A DNA stretch of 20,000 nt, taken from the NCBI RefSeq assembly GCF_964340395.1, contig NC_135570.1:17813821-17833820 (forward strand), in the 5' to 3' direction. The translations under genes were made by a program, and so were the position numbers. The stretch's first letter is position 1. Every line of letters begins with the position of its first letter. Below, in pieces: positions 1 through 9,916 of the stretch. The notes under the pieces are model-generated. The model saw only the letters and a list, made by a program, of their open reading frames with translations, had not been told where the DNA came from and did no database searches. The DNA comes from Glandiceps talaboti (Eukaryota; Hemichordata; Enteropneusta; Spengelidae).

Positions 1-1487
1 AAGATTTACTGGCGCTAAAATCTGTTCCTCCATTGACCTGAACATGTGGAATTGTGCACAAACATAACCAATTTAGAACACTTTGAAATAATATGTGGCA
101 AACACTGTGACTGAAAGTGCCTGACCCAGCCTGTGTCTAGATATTGGATATTCAATGTCCATGCTGTATATAGTTAGTCTAGTTCCTATATATTTTTGTA
201 CATCTAATGTATGATAACCACAATCATCTCCATTAGAAGTACCAAATTGATTTATGGTTGAGATCAATAGTTCAATGTAGGGTAAAAACTAAATTCTTTT
301 AGTGTGGGGTGGGGATGAGAGGAGGTGTTTTATAATGAAATCTGTTTTGTACCCCAATACAAACAATTCTAAAAATGTCAGATTGAAAAATAGGGAAAAA
401 TGTGTTATGCATGGCATTAAAATACATTTATTGTGCCAATAAAAGAGCTATTTTTCCTCACTACATACTGGCTTTGTATTCATAGCACTACATAATACTA
501 CATTCTGATTTGAAATTGATTGTGCTGTGTGCAACAATTTTACCAATTTAGTTAGAAGGGGATGGGGAAGGGGTTCTGAGGCCTTACTAAAAGAATTAGG
601 TTGTTCACCTACTGATCTCACCCCTAATGTGTTGGTTTATCATACATGTACAAACTGTTATTGTTACTTTGCATAGCTATAGTACGAACTACATGTCTTA
701 TCAAAAATTACTTTTCAGTGTTTGTGTTTCACTTCTTCTCTGATACCTGTGACCATCACCAAGTTTAAAACATGTTACCAGGCTACATGTGAAACCCCCT
801 TTTCTCTTGCTATTGTTTTACACCATAAACTACCAAGAAAGAAATATATTCCAATGTGAACACAATATTAATCGGATTCTCTGAGAATATATATTATGTG
901 AATGACGGATAAACAAAGTTATAAACACAGATTTGTTTGATGATGATCTAGTAAAGGGCTACTTACTGTAGCCAGGACTTCTATAGTACTGACACGGTGC
1001 AAAGTTATGAGAAAAAATAGATTTTACATCTCCCCTGGAATATCTAGTATCCACATTGAGTGACTGTATACTGCGAGTAACATTTTTTCAGCAGATCATA
1101 ATATTACATTTCCTTGGTATTAGAATGTATTTATTTTCAAGGCTATCATGTTGCCAGCAATATACTGGACAACATAGCCAATAGTAAGTGAATTGAATTA
1201 GTAATCTAGTTTAGAAACTGCTGTAGTACAGAAAACATTTTTATGACATTTTTTAAGTTCTATTTTGAAACCAATGACATTTATCACATTTCATTATTCA
1301 AAACCTTTCAAAAATATTTTGGTTATTAAAAAATTAGCAGTGTGGTCAATGAATGGGGTGGGGGTGGGGGTTGGAGTTTTGAGTCAGTGCCAGTTAACAG
1401 GAAAAACAAGTGCCTTGAGGAGTGCAAACGTGTACATGTATGGAAAGCCGCAGTTGTGTTAAGTCTAAAGAAAACAATATATTGACT

Positions 1488-1553
1488 ATATGATGTGAAC
1501 ATATCTTTATATGATGTAAACAATTCATTATATGATGCAAGTACATCATTATG
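1488..1553. repeat. Short tandem repeat, about 3 copies of 21-23 bp
   Basis: Three degenerate copies of a unit beginning TATATGATG(T/C) follow one another: TATATGATGTGAACA, then TATATGATGTAAACA, then TATATGATGCAAGTACA, each followed by a T/A-rich tail. The array is short, imperfect and lies in presumed intron. No function is indicated. Confidence 0.5.
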
Positions 1554-1894
1554 TGTGACAGTTATTGACATGGGTTTACAAGTATATTAACTCCATTTAT
1601 AATATTGTACTTGTAGCTGCATTAATCAATATTAATAGTTCACTCAATCTAAGAGATATCCTAGAACTTTTGGTTACTAAAACATGAATATTTTGTATGT
1701 CCGTGAACAGACAATCATACTTCTCATAGGGTTCCTATCTAAAGAACTTTATACATGTGAAACAATGGATTTTGGTTAACAATTTACCAGATACACTTCA
1801 AATTACTGAAAATGTAACATGTAAAATTAACTATGCAGTGTGCGGTATTATGCTGATTCTCTTTTGCAAGAACAAAAAGAGTGTTTCTTGTCAA

Positions 1895-2046
1895 CAGATG
1901 GGGGGGGGGGTCATTGTGTTTTTTTTATTTGTCAGAGGGGGGTTGGATTGTTTTGTGGATGAATTGCAGGGGGGTCACTATTTTTAAGTACAACATTAAA
2001 AAAAATCACCGGCCCACCCCCGGCCGTAAAAACTGATCGCTCCCTA
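1895..2046 (+). repeat. G-rich dispersed-repeat-like segment
   Basis: Long G-runs (10, 6 and 6 Gs) alternate with T-rich stretches, and the module GGGGGGTCA followed by T-rich sequence occurs twice. The segment ends in a C/G-rich palindromic patch (CCGGCCCACCCCCGGCC) and CGTAAAAACTGATCG. The base composition breaks sharply from the AT-rich surroundings, which suggests an inserted dispersed element, but I cannot name the family. A C-run region of similar style lies in the opposite orientation near 19422-19515. Confidence 0.3.
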
Positions 2047-2104
2047 AGCATGTCTCTAGCACGTCAGAATGTTGTAAGCATGTCTCTATCTCGTCAGAAT
2101 GATT
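2045..2104. repeat. 30-bp direct duplication
   Basis: Two adjacent 30-bp copies (2045-2074 and 2075-2104) both begin TAAGCATGTCTCTA and contain CGTCAGAATG. They differ at a few positions, for example GCACG versus TCTCG. This is a simple tandem duplication in presumed intron. Confidence 0.75.
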
Positions 2105-2368
2105 TGGCACACAGCAAATATAGATATGTACATGGTTTAGAGCAAACAATTCTTGCTCCGTAAGTTTGTGATTTTCAACAAGTGGTAGATGTTTATGTAG
2201 ATCAAATGACACAGTATATCAATTTATAAATTCAGTCAATGTCATAATGATGCATTCAGTCAATCACGTAATAATAATTAAGTATATGTGCGTTGTTGAA
2301 CATTGTATTTCACATCGATCACGTGACATTGATAAATCTGTATTTTTAAAATTGTTATTGACTTTCAG

Positions 2369-2496
2369 GAAAAGAATGTGTATCGGTAATAGAAGATTGT
2401 GGTTGTAGAGGGGAATGCTATCGTGTATCACATATAGAATCCTATTATGAAATCACTTACGATAACACACTTAACAGGACTGTGGAAAAAGTAAAG
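2369..2496 (+). CDS. Internal exon of a secreted cysteine-rich, cystine-knot protein
   Basis: The exon is bounded by an AG acceptor (TTGACTTTCAG) and a GTATGT donor. The open frame starts with the last two bases of a split codon, then encodes 42 residues from AAA at 2371 and ends in phase 0. Numbering from that lysine, the cysteines are at 3, 10, 12 and 16, in the motif DCGCRGEC. A beta-strand-like segment YYEITYDNT follows, with an NRT N-glycosylation sequon at residue 35. The CGC-GEC spacing resembles the end of a VWC-like module running into the first strand of a CTCK domain, with Cys16 the likely first knot cysteine. The frame continues without a break into the exon at 9535. A second donor-like GTAAAG lies 6 bp upstream of the chosen one. 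The domain assignment rests on cysteine pattern, not on a database search. Confidence 0.85.
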
Positions 2497-2519
2497 GTAT
2501 GTATACTGAACGTTTGACA

Positions 2520-2655
2520 TGGGGAGGAGATGGGCAGGAAGAGGTAAAGGGAGAAACGGAGAAATAGAGAAAGAGAAAGGGACAGAGAAGGGCATAGTGA
2601 GAGGCAGAGAGAAGGAAATGATGACATAGACACACATACACACACACACACACAC
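2520..2655. repeat. Purine-rich GA tract followed by CA microsatellite
   Basis: From about 2520 to 2620 the + strand is almost all purine (GAGA/GGAAA-rich). It then changes to an ACACATACACAC run with uninterrupted CA repeats at about 2635-2655. The long cysteine/serine-rich open frames on the minus strand here are products of this low complexity and not genes. Confidence 0.8.
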
Positions 2656-2668
2656 TAAAAAGGGCATG

Positions 2669-5600
2669 ATACAGCTATATCACTACAATGTATAATATAT
2701 AGCTGACGATAAACATTTGTTAGGTATATAGTTATATCACTACATTGTATATTACTGACTATATAACGTTTGTTAGGTATATAGCTATATCACTACATTG
2801 TATATTACTGACTATACAACGTTTGTTAGGTATATAGTTATATCACTACATTGTATATTACTGACTATATAACGTTTGTTAGGTATATATCTATATCACT
2901 ACATTGTATAATATATAGCTGACTATACAACATTTGTTAGGTATATAGTTATATCACTACATTGTATATTACTGACTTTGCAACGTTTGTTAGGTATATA
3001 GTTATGTCACTACATTGTATATTACTGACTATACAACGTTTGTTAGGTATATAGTTATATCACTACATTGTATATTACTGACTATACAACGTTTGTTAGG
3101 TATATAATTATATCTGTATTCACTACATTGTATATTACTGACTATACAACGTTTGTTAGGTATATATCTATATCACTACATTGTATATTACTGGCTATAC
3201 AACGTTTGTTAGGTATATAGCTATATCCGAGACTACATTGTATATTACTGACTATACAACGTTTGTTAGGAATATAGCTATATCACTACATTGTATATTA
3301 CTGACTATACAACGTTTGTTAGGTATATATCTGTATCACTACATTGTATATAACTGACTATATAACGTTTGTTAGGTATATATCTATATCTATATCACTA
3401 CATTGTATATTACTGACTATATAACGTTTGTTAGGTATATAGCTATATCACTACATTGTATATTACTGACTATACAACGTTCGTTAGATATATAGCTATA
3501 TCACTACATTGTATATTACTGACTATACAACGTTTGTTAGGTATATAGCTATATCACTACATTGTATATTACTGACTATATAACGTTTGTTAGGTATATA
3601 ATTATATCACTACATTGTATATTACTGACTATACAACGTTTATTAGGTATATAGCTATATCACTACATTGTATATTACTGACTATACAATGTTTGTAAAG
3701 TATATAGTTATATCACTACATTGTATATAACTGACTATATAACGTTTGTTAGGTATATATCTATATCACTACATTGTATATAACTGACTATATAACGTTT
3801 GTTAGGTATATATCTATATCTATATCACTACATTGTATATTACTGACTATACGTTTGTTACGTATATAGTTATAGCACTACATTGTATATTACTGACTAT
3901 ATAACGTTTGTTAGGTATATAGCTATATCACTACATTGTATATTACTGACTATATAACGTTTGTTAGGTATATATCTATATCTATATCACTACATTGTAT
4001 ATAACTGACTATACAATGTTTGTTAGGTATATAGTTATATCACTACATTGTATATTACTGACTATACAACGTTTGTTAGGTATATAGCTATATCACTACA
4101 TTGTATATTACTGACTATATAATGTTTGTTAGGTACATATCTATATCACTACATCGTATATTACAGACTATACAACGTTTGTTAGGTATATATCTATATC
4201 TATATCACTACATTGTATATAACTGACTATATAACGTTTGTTAGGTATATATCTATATCTATATCACTATATTGTATATTACTGACTATACAATGTTTGT
4301 AAAGTATATAGTTATATCACTACATTGTATATTACTGACTATACAACGTTTGTTAGGTATATATCTATATCTATATCACTCCATTGTATATAACTGACTA
4401 TACAATGTTTGTTAGGTATATAGTTATATCACTACATTGTATATTACTCACTATATAACGTTTGTTAGGTATATATCTATATATATATCACTACATTGTA
4501 TATTACTGACTATATAACGTTTGTTAGGTATATAGTTATATCACTACATTGTATATAACTGACTATATAATGTTTGTTAGGTATATATCTATATCTATAT
4601 CACTACATTGCATATTACTGACTATATAACGTTTGTTAGGTACATATCTATATCACTACATTGTATATTACTGACTATACAACGTTTGTTAGGTATATAT
4701 CTATATCACTACATTGTATATAACTGACTATATAACGTTTGTTAGGTATATATCTATATCTATATCACTACATTGTATATTACTGACTATACAACGTTTG
4801 TTAGGTATATAGTTATATCACTACAATGTATATTACTGACTATTTAATGTTTGTTAGATATATAGCTATATCACTACATTGTATATTACTGACTATATAA
4901 CGTTTGTTAGGTATATATCTATATCTATATCACTACATTGTATATTACTGACTATACAACGTTTGTTAGGTATATAGCTATATCACTACATTGTATATTA
5001 CTGACTATATAACGTTTGTTAGGTATATAGTTATATCACTACATTGTATATAACTGACTATATAACGTTTGTTAGGTATATATCTATATCACTACATTGT
5101 ATATAACTGACTATATAACGTTTGTTAGGTATATATCTATATCACTACATTGTATATAACTGACTATACAACGTTTGTTAGGTATATATCTATATCACTA
5201 CATTGTATATAACTGACTATATAACGTTTGTTAGGTATATATCTATATCTATATCACTACATTGTATATTACTGACTATACAACGTTTGTTAGGTATATA
5301 GCTATATCACTACATTGTAAATTACTGACTATACAATGTTTGTAAAGTATATAGTTATATCACTACATTGTATATAACTGACTATATAATGTTTGTTATG
5401 TACATATCTATATCACTACATCGTATATAACTGACTATATAACGTTTGTTAGGTATATATCTATATCTATATCACTACATTGTATATAACTGACTATATA
5501 ACGTTTGTTAGGTATATAGTTATATCACTACATTGTATATTACTGACTATATAACGTTTGTTAGGTATATATCTATATCTATAACACTACATTGTATATT

Positions 5601-8600
5601 ACTGACTATACAACGTTTGTTAGGTATATAGTTATATCACTACATTGTATATTACTGACTTTGCAACGTTTGTTAGGTACATATCTATATCACTTCTTTG
5701 TATATTACTGACTTTACAACGTTTGTTAGGTATATAGTTATATCACTACATTGTACATTACTGGCTATATAACGTTTGTTAGGTATATATCTATATCTAT
5801 ATCACTACATTGTATATTACTGACTATACAATGTTTGTAAAGTATATAGTTATATCACTACATTGTATATTACTGACTATACAACGTTTGTTAGGTATAT
5901 AGCTATATCAATACATTGTATATTACTGACTATATAACGTTTGTTAGGTATATAGTTATATCACTACATTGTATAGTACTGACTATATAACGTTTGTTAG
6001 GTATATATCTATATGTATATCACTACATTGTATATTACTGACTATATAACGTTTGTTAGGTATATATCTATATCACTACATTGTATACTACTGACTATAT
6101 AACGTTTGTTAGGTATATATCTATATCTATATCACTACATTGTATATAACTGACTATACAATGTTTGTTAGGTATATAGCTATATCACTACATTGTATAT
6201 TACTGACTATACAACGTTTGTTAGGTATATAGCTATATCAATACATTGTATATTACTGACTATATAACGTTTGTTAGGTATATATCTATATCTATATCAC
6301 TACATTGTATATTACTGACTATATAACGTTTGTTAGGTATATATCTATATCTATATCACTACATTGTATATAACTGACTATATAACGTTTGTTAGGTATA
6401 TAGTTATATCACTACATTGTATATTACTGACTATATAACGTTTGTTAGGTATATATCTATATCTATAACACTACATTGTATATTACTGACTATACAACGT
6501 TTGTTAGGTATATAGTTATATCACTACATTGTATATTACTGACTTTGCAACGTTTGTTAGGTACATATCTATATCACTTCTTTGTATATTACTGACTTTA
6601 CAACGTTTGTTAGGTATATAGTTATATCACTACATTGTACATTACTGGCTATATAACGTTTGTTAGGTATATATCTATATCTATATCACTACATTGTATA
6701 TTACTGACTATGCAATGTTTGTAAAGTATATAGTTATATCACTACATTGTATATTACTGACTATACAACGTTTGTTAGGTATATAGCTATATCAATACAT
6801 TGTATATTACTGACTATATAACGTTTGTTAGGTATATAGTTATATCACTACATTGTATAGTACTGACTATATAACGTTTGTTAGGTATATATCTATATCT
6901 ATATCACTACATTGTATATTACTGAATATACAACGTTTGTTAGGTATATATCTATATCACTACATTGTATATTACTGACTATATAACGTTTGTTAGGTAT
7001 ATATCTATATCTATATCACTACATTGTATATAACTGACTATACAATGTTTGTTAGGTATATAGCTATATCACTACATTGTATATTACTGACTATACAACG
7101 TTTGTTAGGTATATAGTTATATCTATAACACTACATTGTATATTACTGACTATACAACGTTTGTTAGGTATATATCTATATCACTACATTGTATATTACT
7201 GACTATATAACGTTTGTTAGGTATATAGCTATATCACTACATTGTATATTACTGACTATATAACGTTTGTTAGGTATATATCTATATCTATATCACTACA
7301 TTGTATATTACTGACTATATAACGTTTGTTAGGTATATATCTATATCTATATCACTACATTGTATATTACTGACTATACAACGTTTGTTAGGTACATAGT
7401 TATATCACTACATTGTATATTACTGACTATATAACGTTTGTTAGGTATATATCTATATCTATATCACTACATTGTATATTACTGACTATATAACGTTTGT
7501 TAGGTATATATCTATATCTATATCACTACATTGTATATTACTGACTATATAACGTTTGTTAGGTATATATCTATATCTATATCACTACATTGTATATAAC
7601 TGACTATATAACGTTTGTTAGGTATATATCTATATCACTACATTGTATATTACTGACTATATAACGTTTGTTAGGTATATAGCTATATCACTACATTGTA
7701 TATTACTGACTATACAACGTTTGTTAGGTATATATCTATATCACTACATTGTATATTACTGACTATATAACGTTTGTTAGGTATATATCTATATCTATAT
7801 CACTACATTGTATATTACTGACTATATAACGTTTGTTAGGTATATATCTATATCTATATCACTACATTGTATATTACTGACTATACAACGTTTGTTAGGT
7901 ATATAGTTATATCACTACATTGTATATTACTGACTATATAACGTTTGTTAGGTATATATCTATATCTATATCACTACATTGTATATTACTGACTATATAA
8001 CGTTTGTTAGGTATATATCTATATCTATATCACTACATTGTATATTACTGACTATATAACGTTTGTTAGGTATATATCTATATCACTACATTGTATATTA
8101 CTGACTATACAACGTTTGTTAGGTATATAGCTATATCACTACATTGTATATTACTGACTATATAACGTTTGTTAGGTATATATCTATATCACTACATTGT
8201 ATATAACTGACTATATAACGTTTGTTAGGTATATATCTATATCACTACATTGTATATTACTGACTATACAACGTTTGTTAGGTAGGTATATATCTATATC
8301 ACTACATTGTATATTACTGACTATACAACGTTTGTTAGGTAGGTATATATCTATATCACTACATTGTATATTACTGACTATATAACGTTTGTTAGGTACA
8401 TAGCTATATCACTACATTGTATATTACTGACTATATAACGTTTGTTAGGTATATATCTATATCACTACATTGTATATTACTGACTATATAACGTTTGTTA
8501 GGTATATAGCTATATCACTACATTGTATATAACTGACTATATAACGTTTGTTAGGTATATATCTATATCTATATCACTACATTGTATATTACTGACTATA

Positions 8601-9270
8601 CAATGTTTGTTAGGTATATATCTATATCACTACATTGTATATTACTGACTATACAACGTTTGTTAGGTATATAGCTATATCACTACATTGTATATAACTG
8701 ACTATATAACGTTTGTTAGGTATATATCTATATCTATATCACTACATTGTATATTACTGACTATACAACATTTGTTAGGTATATAGCTATATCACTACAT
8801 TGTATATAACTGACTATATAACGTTTGTTAGGTATATATCTATATCACTACATTGTACATTACTGACTATATAACGTTTGTTAGGTATATAGCTATATCA
8901 CTACATTGTATATTACTGACTATACAACGTTTGTTAGGTATATATCTATATCACTACATTGTATATTACTGACTATATAACGTTTGTTAGGTATATATCT
9001 ATATCTATATCACTACATTGTATATTACTGACTATATAACGTTTGTTAGGTATATATCTATATCACTACATTGTATATAACTGACTATACAACGTTTATT
9101 AGGTATATAGCTATATCACTACATTGTATATTACTGACTATATAACGTTTGTTAGGTATATATCTATATCACTATATTGTATATTACTGACTATATAACG
9201 TTTGTTAGGTATATATCTATATCACTACATTGTATATTACTGGCTATACAATGTTTGTTAGGTATATAGC
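2669..9270. repeat. Satellite array, 53/59-bp unit, about 120 copies
   Basis: The unit, in gene-sense orientation, begins GTATATA(G/T)(C/T)TATATC, continues ACTACATTGTATATTACTGAC, and ends TATA(C/T)AACGTTTGTTAG. The basic length is 53 bp. A frequent 59-bp form carries an extra TATATC near the start. Other common switches are TATTAC/TATAAC and TACAACG/TATAACG. Copies at the left end (for example near 2669-2723 and 2886-2940) are the most degenerate, and the last copy at about 9220-9270 fades out. Variants TTTGTAAAG and TTTGTTACG recur at some junctions. No coding potential is present; short open frames such as 8197-8385 are chance products of locally unbroken copies. Confidence 0.97.
5447..7116. 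repeat. Large internal duplication inside the 53/59-bp satellite (offset 884 bp)
   Basis: A block of about 785 bp at roughly 5447-6232 recurs at roughly 6331-7116, always displaced by 884 bp. Rare variants mark it: CACTTCTTTG at 5691 and 6575, GACTTTGCAACG just before each, GTACATTACTGGC after each, ATCAATACATTG at 5907 and 6791, and GTATAGTACTGAC soon after. The copies differ by a few substitutions. This is a higher-order duplication of about 15 units. Confidence 0.8.
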
Positions 9271-9414
9271 TTGTTGTTTAATGAATAAAGGTTTGTTAGT
9301 GTAAGGTTTGTTTGTTTATAGATATTTATTTTTAATTTGGCATATTACATAAAGTATTATATTATAGATATTAAACATAGATATAAATAATAATGTCTTC
9401 ACTCGGCAATATCT
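9271..9414 (+). other. AT-rich intronic spacer between satellite and microsatellite
   Basis: This stretch holds no recognisable gene. Its first part, GGTTTGTTAGTGTAAGG near 9290-9306, resembles a decayed end of a satellite unit. The rest is AT-rich. Confidence 0.5.
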
Positions 9415-9509
9415 ATTCATTCATTCATTCATTCATTCATTCATTCATTCATTCATGCATGCATTCATTCATTCATTCATTCATTCATTCATTCATTCAT
9501 GCATTCATT
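9415..9509. repeat. TTCA tetranucleotide microsatellite
   Basis: About 23 copies of ATTC/TTCA are interrupted by GCATGCAT and a final GCATTC. The tract ends about 25 bp before the splice acceptor of the 65-bp exon, so length changes here would sit in or next to the branch-point region. Confidence 0.95.
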
Positions 9510-9534
9510 TAGTGCCTTTTCTTGTATTTGTTAG

Positions 9535-9599
9535 GAAATAGACATCGGTCAGTGTGTTGGCACGTGTTCTAGTGGCACACACTTACGGTGTGTGATGAG
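9535..9599 (+). CDS. Internal exon carrying the CxGxC cystine-knot signature
   Basis: This 65-bp exon follows the acceptor CTTGTATTTGTTAG and precedes a perfect GTAAGT donor. Entered in phase 0, it encodes 21 residues plus two bases of a split arginine codon. The sequence EIDIGQCVGTC matches the segment of CTCK domains that leads into the CxGxC knot ring (in von Willebrand factor the equivalent place reads EVDIHYCQGKC, recalled from knowledge of the family). One more cysteine follows at residue 61 of the joined chain, in LRCVM. The exon is isolated between two satellite-filled introns of about 7.0 and 5.6 kb. A TTCA microsatellite ends about 25 bp before its acceptor. Confidence 0.88.
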
Positions 9600-9916
9600 G
9601 TAAGTTTGTCTGGTAAAGTCAATCAATACAATATATTTATCTATTTCAATATTATGATTTGTACATAGCTGACATATTGATAAGTATACATATAATACCA
9701 AAACTATAATCCAGCCATGCCTTCAGTCGGAAAGACTCATAGTTTGTTACCTGGTAAGACTTCTGTTTGTCCATTAACTTTGACATTTTCGAACAAATAT
9801 CAAGTCTTCAAAAGAATCTAATGAAACAAATAAAAGCAGAGAAAAGGCTAAAGTTTTAGGTTTAGAGATGTTATACTGTGCTTTGTTTAATTGATAGAAG
9901 TGTTTTTGTAAATTAC

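Larger units (their letters stand above)
1..2368 (+). other. Upstream intron, partial (no exon recognised)
   Basis: This AT-rich stretch precedes the first recognisable exon, whose acceptor TTGACTTTCAG ends at 2368. Because that exon opens with an acceptor and not a start codon, at least the 3' part of this stretch must be intron. I found no open frame here with flanking splice sites and protein-like composition; the small open frames around 1265-1571 and 1757-1987 are low-complexity and sit partly on G-runs. Notable contents are G-rich patches near 1355-1374 and 1899-1978, a short 21-23-bp repeat at 1488-1553 and a 30-bp duplication at 2045-2104. An upstream exon could be missed if it is short. 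Confidence 0.6.
2497..9534 (+). other. Intron of 7,038 bp, phase 0, mostly satellite
   Basis: The intron runs from the donor GTATGT at 2497 to the acceptor TTTGTTAG ending at 9534. About 94% of it is one tandem array. The remainder is a GA/CA-rich tract near the donor, about 150 bp of AT-rich sequence after the array, and a TTCA microsatellite before the acceptor. The same eight bases TTTGTTAG that end this intron also end most units of the array. Confidence 0.85.

Noticed and set aside
1355-1374. G-quadruplex from GGGGTGGGGGTGGGGG
   Set aside because: Only three full G-runs plus GG are present, so a canonical four-run quadruplex is not supported, although a weaker two-layer form is possible.
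2428-2667. Overlapping minus-strand frames rich in Cys/Val/Ser/Phe
   Set aside because: They are translations of the CA microsatellite and GA-rich tract, and overlap the supported exon on the opposite strand.
8197-8385. Plus-strand frame of 62 residues inside the 53/59-bp satellite
   Set aside because: It exists only because two neighbouring units carry an extra GTAG, giving 57-bp spacing divisible by three; it is repeat sequence, not a gene.
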